DNA of 64,000 nt, taken from positions 1 through 64,000 of the forward strand of contig CAZHTS010000013.1 in NCBI GenBank assembly GCA_964535315.1, in the 5' to 3' direction. Shown here one piece after another: positions 17,601 through 25,611 of the stretch (positions are counted from its first letter, which is position 1; each line of letters starts with the position of its first letter). The notes beneath the pieces are model-generated. The model was not told where the DNA came from. It did no database searches and worked only from the letters and a program-made list of their open reading frames with translations. A program made the position numbers and the translations under genes. Source of the stretch: CAZHTS01 sp964535315 (lineage in GTDB: Bacteria; Chloroflexota; Anaerolineae; Anaerolineales; Anaerolineaceae).

Positions 17601-18146
17601 GTCGCCGGCGAACAGATCAGCGCCAGCCGCCTGTTGAGCGCAGACGCCGCCGGGGTGCGCTCGCTGGCTTTCAACGCCGATGGCAGGCAGCTGGCCGGCG
17701 CCGGGAGCGAGAAGACCATCCGCCTGTGGCATGTCGCCGGCGGCGCCGCTGCCGGTACGCTGGAATTGCCGCAGGCAGCCACCGTCACCGGCCTGGCATT
17801 CTCCCCCACCAGCGGACGGTTGGCCGCCGCACTGGACGAGAACAAACAGGTGCTGGTGTGGGACCTGACCACCCAAAAGATCGAACAAACCCTCGAGGGC
17901 GCCGACGCCCCGTTGACCTTCAGCCCCGATGGCAGCCTGCTGGCCGTACGGATTGGTTATGGAGACGTCGCCAACGTGAGCGGCGGCGTTATCGTGCTCT
18001 ACCAGGCTGGCAGCGCCGAACCCATCGCCTGGCTGCGCGGCCACACATTCGCGCTGACCGGGCTGGCCTATCGCGCCGATGGCAGCCTGATCGTCAGCGC
18101 CGGGGAAGACGGCAATATTCTGTTCTGGGGTCTGCCCACCCCATGA
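14691..18146 (+). CDS. Kinase-like (predicted pseudokinase) membrane protein with WD40 repeats
   Basis: 1151 aa. Residues 1-270 align with a bacterial Ser/Thr (PknB/Hanks) kinase: K39 in VVIK is kept and DYG at 151-153 stands for DFG. The HRD motif is HRN (131-133), so the catalytic Asp is Asn, and the glycine loop GIGPLS lacks its last Gly. Phosphotransfer is therefore doubtful. A Pro/Glu-rich linker (275-460), one membrane helix (about 468-488) and a Pro/Thr-rich stalk follow. A large region of WD40-type repeats (about 560-1150; recurrent FSPDG, LWD and VWD) probably forms one or two propellers outside the membrane. It follows the GGDEF gene by 13 bases. Likely a signalling or scaffold protein. 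Confidence 0.85.
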   Translation: MDKPLLAERYRLETRLGIGPLSETYRATDIQQNTAVVIKVLEAGLVPTPQAHERLMQTLQPLFDLRQAHIARLLNGVHAAGRTFLISEFIDGLPLSQALGQRGPIPWKPALYLFRQLAAALDAAYPLAGTHRNLKPGNLLISAQRGAILSDYGVLRALVQNGLLPLERSVHIARAYHPSEVWLGRPVVAASDQYSLACLLVEALLGQPLFNALEPTAMLQQHLRGASLQRQWPANVPAEIETVLARALSPQETGRFENAAALIAALEALPIPQAPPPAPPQAAQPPAPPPPPSPSPRGTGPLIPHLRRTGALRPPPGEPPAPEPEPVAPETEIVEEEPLIDDGRSLDRLRMFIPEEPAAAPAAPQPAADKPNDEDTLNQLRHFVDEEFRPEPPPSVESEPTVMLVPAERLQQFAPPPAAKTPPEAPAETSGEEAASFERADVLGTVDLQSPPPQTGDIQAEERSDRRRRLRVTLLLIIVLTAALGIPIYAYTQNMLPLPVSQRIAQIPTAVATRFNPDTPTPEASPTPLPTTDLPTQAFAATPAPSLYPAQLAPLSAQNAPTAAALARWGYGAVRAIDWSPSAQIFVIASTSHLIAWNAGTLQPEWQLELKQPVEMVRFSPDSTLLVVSYANGQIDILEAASGVRRFGLQSEGPRFDFSPDGSRLIAYSLSSLQTWRLPDGAPDNNFTPNQQFQGVVWPAGRSLSILFDGLNSLGLGDPTTGEEKITLGKTSQAGSSALAHSPDGRQLATAYDRKIDLWDLTSNQRRHTLQIDADAAHLTFSADGRYLAVSLQDGEENVSIWETGSGTQVARLKSKVRSAQIAFAPEGRSLLLAAGGQIEVWDLPEGKNRRELPGYQAPITALALSSDGQWLAWSTSDGPAIIVRSLPGGETRQELTVETPPGSSADRLAFSPDGKLLALNRSGVLKLWTGHTWQPVTMPGASAITAFAFSPTGDLLATASEDGNLNLWQVAGEQISASRLLSADAAGVRSLAFNADGRQLAGAGSEKTIRLWHVAGGAAAGTLELPQAATVTGLAFSPTSGRLAAALDENKQVLVWDLTTQKIEQTLEGADAPLTFSPDGSLLAVRIGYGDVANVSGGVIVLYQAGSAEPIAWLRGHTFALTGLAYRADGSLIVSAGEDGNILFWGLPTP

Positions 18147-18201
18147 AATTCGAGTATACTTAGCCGCGTTTGTGCATTCATCTTCCCTCGGAGGTCTACA
18201 C

Positions 18202-19245
18202 ATGTTCATCCCCCCCATCATCCCTCCCCTGGATGCTGAGGCCGCCGCGGCTGCTCGCACCCGCCAGGACACCCTCACCAAACCCCAGGGCAGCCTGGGC
18301 CGGCTGGAAGAATTGTCCATCCAGCTGGCCGGCGCCACCGCCAATCCACGCCCCAGCGTGGCCCGCAAAGCCGTCATCGTCATGGCCGGCGACCACGGCG
18401 TCGCCCTGGAAGGCGTCAGCGCCTTTCCACCCGAAGTCACCCCGCAAATGGTAATCAACTTCCTGCATGGTGGGGCCGCCATCAACGTCCTGGCCCGCCA
18501 GGCCGGCGCCCGGGTTATCATCGTCGATATCGGCGTCGCTGCCCCGCTGGAACCTCAGCCCGGGCTCATTTCGCGCCGGGTCGCCAACGGCACACGCAAC
18601 ATGGCCGCCGGTCCGGCCATGACCCACGCCGAAGCCGGACAGGCCCTGCAAACCGGCATCGAAGTCGTTCAGGCAGAAATCGACCAGGGTCTGGATCTGG
18701 TCGCCACCGGCGACATGGGCATTGGCAACACCACCCCCTCCACCGCCATCCTGGCCGCCTTTACCGGCCTGCCCGTGGCGCAAATCACCGGGCGCGGCAC
18801 CGGTCTGAACGATGATGGGTTGCAGCATAAGATCAAGATTATCGAACAGGCCCTGGCGGTCAACCAACCCAACCCGGACGATGCCCTGGATGTGCTCTGC
18901 AAGGTCGGCGGGCTGGAAATCGCCGGGCTGGCCGGTGTCATCCTGGGCGCAGCCGCCCGGCGCGTGCCCGTGGTCATCGACGGCTTCATCTCCGGCGCCG
19001 CGGCGCTGGTCGCCGCCGGGCTGGCGCCCGGCGTCAAACCCTATCTGATCGCCTCACACCAATCGGTCGAGATCGGCCATCGCGCCATGCTCGAACGGCT
19101 CGGGCTGCGCGCCCTGGTGGATATGAACCTGCGCCTGGGCGAAGGCACCGGCGCCGCCCTGGCCTTCCACCTGATCGAAGCTTCCACCCGCATCCTCAAC
19201 GAAATGGCGACCTTTGGCGAGGCCGGTGTGAGCGATAAAGCATGA
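18202..19245 (+). CDS. cobT: Nicotinate-nucleotide--dimethylbenzimidazole phosphoribosyltransferase
   Basis: 347 aa, standard CobT length. It makes alpha-ribazole phosphate from nicotinate mononucleotide and a lower-ligand base. Motifs: TKPQGSLGRLEELS near the N-terminus, VMAGDHGV, GDMGIGNTTPS, GRGTGL, and the C-terminal LRLGEGTGAALA with the catalytic Glu. The start is ATG 18202 with CGGAGG eight bases upstream, preferred over an earlier GTG at 18172. It is the first gene of cobT-cobS-cbiR-cobU; its stop overlaps the cobS start (ATGA). Confidence 0.95.
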   Translation: MFIPPIIPPLDAEAAAAARTRQDTLTKPQGSLGRLEELSIQLAGATANPRPSVARKAVIVMAGDHGVALEGVSAFPPEVTPQMVINFLHGGAAINVLARQAGARVIIVDIGVAAPLEPQPGLISRRVANGTRNMAAGPAMTHAEAGQALQTGIEVVQAEIDQGLDLVATGDMGIGNTTPSTAILAAFTGLPVAQITGRGTGLNDDGLQHKIKIIEQALAVNQPNPDDALDVLCKVGGLEIAGLAGVILGAAARRVPVVIDGFISGAAALVAAGLAPGVKPYLIASHQSVEIGHRAMLERLGLRALVDMNLRLGEGTGAALAFHLIEASTRILNEMATFGEAGVSDKA

Positions 19246-19961
19246 AGACCCTGCGGCTGGCGCTCGGCTTCCTGACCATCCTGCCGGTGCGGGTCAACGA
19301 CCCACTGCAACCCGGCGATCTGGGACGCTCGGCCGCCTGGTTTTCCGCTATCGGTTTGTGCATCGGCGCCATTCTGGCCGCAGCCCACTGGCTGTTCAAC
19401 CGTTTCTTCCCGCCGCTGGTCGGGGCCGCCCTGCTGGTCGTCTTATGGGCCGTCCTGACCGGCGGTCTGCACCTGGACGGGCTGGCCGACTGCTGCGACG
19501 GCTTGCTGGCCTCCGCCACCCCCGAACGCCGCCTGGAAATCCTCAAAGACTCGCGCATCGGTTCGTTTGGCGCCAGCGGATTGATCCTGCACCTCCTGCT
19601 CAAGTTTGCCTGTCTGTGCGTGCTGCCCTCGGCGCTGCCCCTGCTGCTTGCCCCCAGTGTAGGCCGCTGGCTGAACCTGATCGTCGCCCGCCAGCCCCCG
19701 GCCCGTCCGGGCGGCATGGGCGCCGATTTTGCCCTCGGCCTGACACGGCGTCACCTGCTGCTCGGCTCGTTTGTTCCCCTGCTGCTGGTCGTTATCGGCG
19801 GCTGGCAGGCCGCTCTGGCCGTCGCCTGCGCTGTTGGGGTAGCCGTGGGCGTCCTCCTCCTGGCGCGCGCCCGCCTGGGCGGCGTCACCGGCGACGTGCT
19901 CGGCCTGACCATCGAACTGGGCGAACTGGCCGTCTTACTGGTTTACAGCGTACGGATATAA
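19242..19961 (+). CDS. cobS: Adenosylcobinamide-GDP ribazoletransferase (cobalamin synthase)
   Basis: 239 aa, integral membrane. It joins adenosylcobinamide-GDP to alpha-ribazole (phosphate), the last step of cobamide assembly. The signature HLDGLADCCDGL with its metal-binding Asp residues is near residue 77, followed by several hydrophobic helices. It overlaps cobT by 4 bases and is 1 base from cbiR, so the four genes are one transcript. Confidence 0.95.
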   Translation: MKTLRLALGFLTILPVRVNDPLQPGDLGRSAAWFSAIGLCIGAILAAAHWLFNRFFPPLVGAALLVVLWAVLTGGLHLDGLADCCDGLLASATPERRLEILKDSRIGSFGASGLILHLLLKFACLCVLPSALPLLLAPSVGRWLNLIVARQPPARPGGMGADFALGLTRRHLLLGSFVPLLLVVIGGWQAALAVACAVGVAVGVLLLARARLGGVTGDVLGLTIELGELAVLLVYSVRI

Positions 19962-19962
19962 C

Positions 19963-20760
19963 ATGCTCCCAACCCCCTACCGCATCGGCACCACCTCTTA
20001 CATCCTCCCCGACGACATCCTCCCCAACGCCCGCTATCTGGCCGGCAGGGTGCAGGACATTGAACTGGTATTGTTTGAGGTCGACGACGGCAGCAACAAT
20101 CTGCCCGGGCCCGAGGTCATCGCCGAACTGGCCGGCCTGGCCGGCAGTCACGACCTGAGCTACACCGTCCATCTGCCGCTCGATCTGCGCCTGGCCGAAG
20201 ACGGCAGCGCCGGCGACCGTTCGCTGGAAAAGGCCCGGCGCGTCATCGCCGCCACCCGTCCGCTTGCCCCGTGGGCCTACGTTTTGCATCTGGACGGCCG
20301 CGCCATCCTGAGAGAGACTTCGGCCGCCGCCCTGGCCCGCTGGCAGGATCGCGCCGTGCGCGCTCTGCAACTCGCCGCAGACTGGGCCGGCGCCCCCGAA
20401 CTGCTGGCGGTCGAGAACCTGGAAAACTATCCCCCCGACCTGACCTGGCCCGTCCTGGAACGCATTCCCGCTTCATACTGCGTGGATATCGGTCACCTGT
20501 GGCGCGACGGGCACGACCCGCGGCCCTACCTACAGGCTACCCTCGCCCGCACGCGCGTCATCCATTTGCATGGCATTGGCGAGCGCGACCACCAATCGCT
20601 GGCCCACATGCTGCCCACCCAGCTCGACCCCGTGCTGGAACAGTTGCACGCCTGGCCGTATCGCGGCGTGCTCACCCTGGAAATCTTCGGACAACCCGAC
20701 CTGGAAACCTCATTACAGGCCCTCCGCCACAGCCTGGAGCGCCACACACCCGATCTATGA
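19963..20760 (+). CDS. cbiR: Cobamide-remodelling phosphodiesterase CbiR-like TIM-barrel protein
   Basis: 265 aa. The N-terminus RIGTTSYILPDDILPN, then VELVLFE-type and YTVHLPLDLRL segments, match the CbiR group of AP-endonuclease/xylose-isomerase-like TIM barrels. CbiR cleaves the nucleotide loop of cobamides (phosphodiester bond) so that the lower ligand can be exchanged. The His/Glu/Asp residues expected for a metal site are spread along the barrel (HL, EN, DIGH, HLHG, TLEI). Position inside a cobT-cobS-cobU operon supports the call. The alternative is a generic sugar-isomerase-like barrel. Confidence 0.8.
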   Translation: MLPTPYRIGTTSYILPDDILPNARYLAGRVQDIELVLFEVDDGSNNLPGPEVIAELAGLAGSHDLSYTVHLPLDLRLAEDGSAGDRSLEKARRVIAATRPLAPWAYVLHLDGRAILRETSAAALARWQDRAVRALQLAADWAGAPELLAVENLENYPPDLTWPVLERIPASYCVDIGHLWRDGHDPRPYLQATLARTRVIHLHGIGERDHQSLAHMLPTQLDPVLEQLHAWPYRGVLTLEIFGQPDLETSLQALRHSLERHTPDL

Positions 20761-21299
20761 ACCCACACCTGACCCTCATCCTCGGCGGCGCCCGCAGCGG
20801 CAAGTCGAGCTACGCCCAGAACCTGGCCGGGCAGCGCGCCGGGCGCGTCCTGTACATTGCCACCGCCACCGCCGGCGACGAAGAAATGGCGCAGCGCATC
20901 GCCGCCCACCGCGCCTCACGGCCGGCGACATGGGGCACACTCGAAGCCCCGCGGCAAGTAGCGCAGGCGCTGCGCGCCCACCCCGATCCGGCCCCGCTCA
21001 TCCTGCTCGACTGCCTGACCGTTCTGACCAGCAATATCTTGATGACCTTACCCGAAGATGTCCCCGCCGGCCAGGCGCAGGCCGCGTTGGACAGCGAACT
21101 GGAAGACCTGCTGGCCGCCATCGCCGCCGGGCCGGCCGATTGGATCATCGTCTCCAACGAGGTTGGGCTGGGTCTGGTGCCCCCCTACCCATTGGGCAGG
21201 CTGTACCGCGACCTGCTCGGCCGCGCCAATCAACGCCTGGCCCAGGTCGCCGACGAGGTGCTCTTCATGGTCGCCGGGCTGCCGATGAAACTCAAGTAA
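20757..21299 (+). CDS. cobU: Adenosylcobinamide kinase / adenosylcobinamide-phosphate guanylyltransferase
   Basis: 180 aa, typical CobU size. It phosphorylates adenosylcobinamide and then adds GMP. The P-loop GGARSGKSSYAQ is at residues about 8-19; HRASRP, LLDCLTVL and SNEVGLGLVP (the usual SNEVG guanylyl region) follow. Start ATG 20757 overlaps the cbiR stop (ATGA). With CobT and CobS it forms the nucleotide-loop assembly pathway, used for salvage of imported corrinoids. Confidence 0.95.
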   Translation: MNPHLTLILGGARSGKSSYAQNLAGQRAGRVLYIATATAGDEEMAQRIAAHRASRPATWGTLEAPRQVAQALRAHPDPAPLILLDCLTVLTSNILMTLPEDVPAGQAQAALDSELEDLLAAIAAGPADWIIVSNEVGLGLVPPYPLGRLYRDLLGRANQRLAQVADEVLFMVAGLPMKLK

Positions 21300-21326
21300 T
21301 CATTCTTTTTAGAAAGGAAAATCAAC

Positions 21327-22229
21327 ATGACACTTTACGGGGCAATCGAAGCAGGGGGTACCAAATTTAACTGTATCATCGCCAGCGGGCCGCAGGACAT
21401 TCTGGCCGAAGTGCGCATCCCCACCACCACACCGCAGCACACCGTCGAACACACCGTGCGCTTTTTTCAAGACGAAGGCGCCCGCCTGGGACAGCCGCTG
21501 GCCGCCATCGGCATCGGCAGCTTTGGGCCGGTAGACATTCACCCCGGCTCGCCGACCTACGGATACATCACCACCACCCCCAAGCCCGGCTGGCAGAACG
21601 CCGATCTGGGCGGCGAAATCCAGCGCCGGCTTTCTGTACCGGTTGCCTTTGACACCGACGTCAACGCCGCCGCCATCGGTGAGGGACTGTGGGGCGCCGG
21701 TCAGGGGTTGAGTGATTTTCTCTACATCACCATCGGCACCGGCATCGGCGGCGGCCTGATCGCGAACGGGCGCCCGCTGCACGGTCTGGTACACCCCGAA
21801 GTCGGACACATTCTCCTCCCCCACCAGGAAAACGATCCTTTCAGCGGCTCGTGCCCCTATCACGGCTGCTGCTTTGAAGGCCTGGCCGCCGGGCCGGCCA
21901 TCAAGAGTCGCTGGGGCATCTCCGCCGAACAACTCCCCAACGACCACCCCGCCTGGGAATTGGAAGCGCAATACATCGCCCTGGCGCTGCACGATCTGAT
22001 CTGCGCCTATTCACCGCAGCGCATTATCCTGGGCGGCGGCGTGATGCAGCAGATGCATCTGTTCGACCTCATCCGCGGCCGCACGCTCTCGGCGCTGAAT
22101 GGCTACGTCCAATCGCCGATCATCCTCAACCAGATCGATCGCTACATCGTTCCACCGGGCCTGGGCACCCGTTCCGGCGTACTCGGCGCCCTGGCGATGG
22201 CCCAGCAGCTTAACGCCCGCCCCGCCTGA
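21327..22229 (+). CDS. ROK-family fructokinase
   Basis: 300 aa. N-terminal ATP motif EAGGTKF and the ROK signature, with a zinc-binding cluster H-x-GCC after SCPYHG near residue 180, resemble the fructokinases of the GmuE/YdhR type. Catalytic Asp is in FDTDVNAAAIGE. It phosphorylates fructose (or a related hexose) with ATP in the cytoplasm, feeding fructose-6-phosphate into the isomerase and pentose phosphate genes encoded convergently just downstream. An AGAAAGGA ribosome binding site precedes the ATG. Exact sugar specificity is not certain. Confidence 0.88.
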   Translation: MTLYGAIEAGGTKFNCIIASGPQDILAEVRIPTTTPQHTVEHTVRFFQDEGARLGQPLAAIGIGSFGPVDIHPGSPTYGYITTTPKPGWQNADLGGEIQRRLSVPVAFDTDVNAAAIGEGLWGAGQGLSDFLYITIGTGIGGGLIANGRPLHGLVHPEVGHILLPHQENDPFSGSCPYHGCCFEGLAAGPAIKSRWGISAEQLPNDHPAWELEAQYIALALHDLICAYSPQRIILGGGVMQQMHLFDLIRGRTLSALNGYVQSPIILNQIDRYIVPPGLGTRSGVLGALAMAQQLNARPA

Positions 22230-22248
22230 AAACGCTGCGCCTCAGAGT

Positions 22249-22288
22249 AAAAAGCAGGCCTCACAGGTCAAAAACCCTGTGAGGCCTG
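22249..22288. terminator. Bidirectional terminator between fructokinase and tal/pgi
   Basis: CAGGCCTCACAGG (22255-22267) and CCTGTGAGGCCTG (22276-22288) form a perfect 13-bp stem. Read on the minus strand it is followed by CTTTTT, so it best serves the tal/pgi operon; on the plus strand only two T follow. Confidence 0.8.
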
Positions 22289-22318
22289 TTGGAACCACTC
22301 TACAAACTACCCCCAGCG

Positions 22319-25075
22319 CTACAGCAACTCTTCCAGGCTGGCATCCACCAGATGAACGCGGATCGCCCGGCGCTGGCGCGCCAGCAAGGCTTCCAGATCG
22401 CCCAGGGCCTGAGCGCGTTCCAGCGTGCCAAACGTCATTCCCTGTCCGGGGATGGTCACATCCTCGTTCGGGTCGGCCGTAATCTGCAAGAACAGGCCGT
22501 TATCGGCGCCGCCCTTGTGCAGTTGGCCGGTCGAGTGCAGGAAGCGCGGACCAAAGCCCAGTGTCACCACCCGCCCGGTGCATTCCTGGATGGCCAGGCG
22601 CAGGCGTTGCAGACGGGCCTCGATGCGTTTGTTGCGCGGCAGATAAGCGTTGATCGCGATGTAATCGCCTTCCCGGTTCAATTCCAGGAAACGCGCCACC
22701 ACCTCCGCCAGCGACGTGGCCGTCTCCAACCCGGGCAGCGCCATACCGTACACACGTCCCCCCTTTCCCTGCCAGACCGGCTGTTCTTCCGGCAAACGAC
22801 CGAGGCGGGCATACTCAGCGATCTTGGATCGGGTGCGTTCCTTATTGTCCTGTACGTCCGGTTGATTGAAGGCGTTCACGCCCAACAGAGCGCATACCAC
22901 CGCCGTAGCAAACGCCCAGCGGTAGAACTCCGCCCCCAGGTCGTAGGCGTCGGTCGCCGGCAGCACCAACACCGGCACACCTGCCGCCCGCAGCCGGGAC
23001 GCGATGCGGTCGTAACGCCCGTTCTGGCGCAAATAAACATACAAACGGTCGCCCCCTGCCAGCGGCTTGCCGCCGTCCACCGGGATAATGCCCTTACCAT
23101 CCTTACCGCTGCTCTCGGCCACCAGTTGCTCGAGCCAGGAGCCAAAAGACGCAAAACCAGGATCGGCCATGAAACACAACTTGTTGCGCCCCTGCTGTTC
23201 TGCCTGGCTCAAGATGGCGCCCAGCACCAGACCAGGGTTGCGCCCCGCCGGCAGATCCGCCCGGCACTGCCAGGCCATATCCTGCGCCCGGCCCAGCAAA
23301 CGGGAGACATCCATTCCGAGCAAGGCCGCCGGCAGCATGCCGAACACAATCAGCGCCGAAAAACGTCCGCCCACACTGGGATCGGCGTGCAGGATGCGGC
23401 GGAAACCGCGTTCCTGCGCCAGTTGTTCGAGCGAGGTGCCGGGGTCGGTGATGGCGATAAAATGCTCGCCGGCCCGTTCTCCCACCTGCTGGCGTGCACG
23501 TCCCCAGAAGAAGTCGATGAAGGCGCTCACCTCGGCGGTCGAACCGGACTTGCTCGCCACAATATACAACGTGCGCTCCACGGCAGACCGCCGCCCTGCG
23601 GCGCGCACCTGTCCGGGGTCGGTCGAGTCCAGAATGGTCAGATCGAGCGCCGGCCGGCCGTTGATCTGCCCGACGCCAAACGTCAGACGCAGCACCTCGG
23701 GCGCCAACGACGACCCGCCCATGCCCAACAGCAGCACCTGGGTGTAACCGGCCGCCTGACATTCGCTCGCCACCTGGTTCAGGTCGGGGATCAACGCCAT
23801 GCTGCGCTGCGGCGCATCCAGCCAACCCAGGCGGCGGCGGATCTCCTCTTGTTGTTTGGCGTCCTGGCTCCACACGGACACTTCGTGAGCGTGAATGCGC
23901 TCTACCAGCTTCTGTTCTCCCAGCGCCGCCACCCGCTCCGCCACGCCTTGCAGCGAGCCCAGTTCGGCCTGCATGGCGCTGCGCCGTTCTTCGATCGATT
24001 TAAGCAGGGCGGTGAAAGCATCGGCAAACGAGCGAACGCCTTCTTCTTCCAGCTGGCGCGTCACCTCATCCATGTGAATGCCCAACTGCTCCAGCGCCGC
24101 CAGCTGCTCGCGGGCCGCGTCCACGCCCTGTGTCAGACTCGGGCGCGCCTCGCCGTGATCGCCAAAGGCCACCAACGTCTGCGGCGGGACAGTGTTCACC
24201 GTATCGGCGCCGATCAACTCTTCTATATAGATTACGTCACGGTAGGCCGGGTTCTTGGTGCTGGTCGAGGCCCACAACGGGCGCTGCAAACGGGCGCCCT
24301 TGGCCTGCAAGCGCTGGAAGCGCTCACCGCCAAAGGTCTCCCGGAACAATGCGTAAGCCAGTTTGGCGTTGGCAATGGCCGCCTTGCCACGCAGGGCACC
24401 GGCCGCATGCTCGCCGGCTTTATATTTGCTTTCCAACAGCGGATCGATCTTGCTATCTACCCGCGAAACAAAGAACGAGGCTACCGAAGCAATGCCATCC
24501 ACCGCCAGCCCGGCGGCAGTGCGCTCCTCTAGCCCGCTCAGGTAAGCATCCATCACCGCCGCATAACGCTCGAGCGAGAAGATCAGGGTCACATTGACGT
24601 TAATCCCCGCCGCAATCGCCTGGCGAATGGCCGGGATACCCGCCGGCGTGGCCGGGATCTTAATCATCAAATTGGGGCGATTGACCCGCGCCCACAAACG
24701 TTTGGCTTCTTCCAACGTACCCTGGCTGTCGTTGGCCAGATACGGGCTGACCTCCAGACTGACGTAGCCATCCCCACCCTGGCTCTGGCGGTACAGATCT
24801 TGAAACAAATCGGCCGCGTCCTGAATATCCTCCACCGCCAGCTGGTAAAAAATCTGCTCGGGCGTCCAGCCAGCCCAGGCCATCGGCTTCAACGCCTCGT
24901 CGTAATCCTGGCTTTTGGCAATGGCATTATTGAAAATAGTCGGGTTGGACGTCACCCCGCGAATCTCGCCGCGAGCGATCATCCCCGCCATCTCGCCGTT
25001 CCTGAGCAGCTGGCGCTGGATATTGTCGTACCACAGCGACTGGCCCAGAGAGATTAAAGGTTTAAATCGATCCAT
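22319..25075 (-). CDS. tal-pgi: Bifunctional transaldolase / glucose-6-phosphate isomerase
   Basis: 918 aa. The N-terminal third is a transaldolase (GVTSNPTIF; IKIPATPAGIPAI with the Schiff-base Lys; VASFFVSRVD). The C-terminal two thirds are a phosphoglucose isomerase (LLGMGGSSLAPEV; SKSGSTAEVSAF). It transfers dihydroxyacetone units between sugar phosphates and interconverts glucose-6-P and fructose-6-P. Such fusions are known in several phyla. Start: ATG at 25075 with GAGG six bases upstream; the TTG one codon earlier is not needed. It is the last gene of a tkt-rpiB-tal/pgi operon. Confidence 0.93.
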   Translation of the reverse strand: MDRFKPLISLGQSLWYDNIQRQLLRNGEMAGMIARGEIRGVTSNPTIFNNAIAKSQDYDEALKPMAWAGWTPEQIFYQLAVEDIQDAADLFQDLYRQSQGGDGYVSLEVSPYLANDSQGTLEEAKRLWARVNRPNLMIKIPATPAGIPAIRQAIAAGINVNVTLIFSLERYAAVMDAYLSGLEERTAAGLAVDGIASVASFFVSRVDSKIDPLLESKYKAGEHAAGALRGKAAIANAKLAYALFRETFGGERFQRLQAKGARLQRPLWASTSTKNPAYRDVIYIEELIGADTVNTVPPQTLVAFGDHGEARPSLTQGVDAAREQLAALEQLGIHMDEVTRQLEEEGVRSFADAFTALLKSIEERRSAMQAELGSLQGVAERVAALGEQKLVERIHAHEVSVWSQDAKQQEEIRRRLGWLDAPQRSMALIPDLNQVASECQAAGYTQVLLLGMGGSSLAPEVLRLTFGVGQINGRPALDLTILDSTDPGQVRAAGRRSAVERTLYIVASKSGSTAEVSAFIDFFWGRARQQVGERAGEHFIAITDPGTSLEQLAQERGFRRILHADPSVGGRFSALIVFGMLPAALLGMDVSRLLGRAQDMAWQCRADLPAGRNPGLVLGAILSQAEQQGRNKLCFMADPGFASFGSWLEQLVAESSGKDGKGIIPVDGGKPLAGGDRLYVYLRQNGRYDRIASRLRAAGVPVLVLPATDAYDLGAEFYRWAFATAVVCALLGVNAFNQPDVQDNKERTRSKIAEYARLGRLPEEQPVWQGKGGRVYGMALPGLETATSLAEVVARFLELNREGDYIAINAYLPRNKRIEARLQRLRLAIQECTGRVVTLGFGPRFLHSTGQLHKGGADNGLFLQITADPNEDVTIPGQGMTFGTLERAQALGDLEALLARQRRAIRVHLVDASLEELL

Positions 25076-25111
25076 CAAGCACCTCAGCGCATAGAATTAA
25101 TAATATCGAAA

Positions 25112-25561
25112 TCAGCCGTTCTGTTCGAGCGTCTGCACTTTGCGGAAGCGGCGCATCAGCCGTTCCTGATCGCCCTGAAAACTGGCGCTCAAATAGGCCA
25201 ACACGACCTCGCGCGCCAGCTCCACCCCAATGATGCGCGCCCCCACGCACAGCACGTTCATGTTATCGTGTTCGACGCCCTGATGCGCCGAATACGTGTC
25301 GTGACACACCCCGGCGTAAATCCCCTTGAGCTTATTGGCGGCAATACACGCCCCCACCCCTGAGCCACACAGCACGATCGCCCGATCCACTTCACCACGC
25401 TGCACGACCCGGCCGGCCTTTTCGGCAAAATCGGGGTAATCGACGCTCGCCGGCCCATCCGTGCCCAGATCGAACGCCTCATGTCCGGCCTGGCGCACCC
25501 ATTCGAGCACGCTGGCCTTGAGCGGAAATCCACCATGGTCACTTGCTACTGCGATACGCAT
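25112..25561 (-). CDS. rpiB: Ribose-5-phosphate isomerase B
   Basis: 149 aa, normal for RpiB. It interconverts ribose-5-P and ribulose-5-P. Motifs: ASDHGGFPLK at residues 6-15, and VLCGSGVGACIAANK with the catalytic Cys and the anion-hole GSG. AGGAG lies just upstream of the ATG. It lies 36 bases before tal/pgi and 50 after tkt, completing the non-oxidative pentose phosphate branch. Confidence 0.95.
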   Translation of the reverse strand: MRIAVASDHGGFPLKASVLEWVRQAGHEAFDLGTDGPASVDYPDFAEKAGRVVQRGEVDRAIVLCGSGVGACIAANKLKGIYAGVCHDTYSAHQGVEHDNMNVLCVGARIIGVELAREVVLAYLSASFQGDQERLMRRFRKVQTLEQNG

Positions 25562-25611
25562 AACCTGCTCCTGATAGACCGCCTCACCGTGGGGCGGTGA
25601 GGCGGGTATGT

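Noticed and set aside
18147..18201. Cobalamin riboswitch before cobT
   Set aside because: Only 55 bases separate the genes, too short for the aptamer, and no B12-box-like sequence was seen.
22289..24532. Long plus-strand open frame (747 codons) across tal/pgi
   Set aside because: It is antisense to a clearly conserved enzyme, has Arg/His/Gln-rich mirror composition and no family motif; typical of GC-rich antisense frames.
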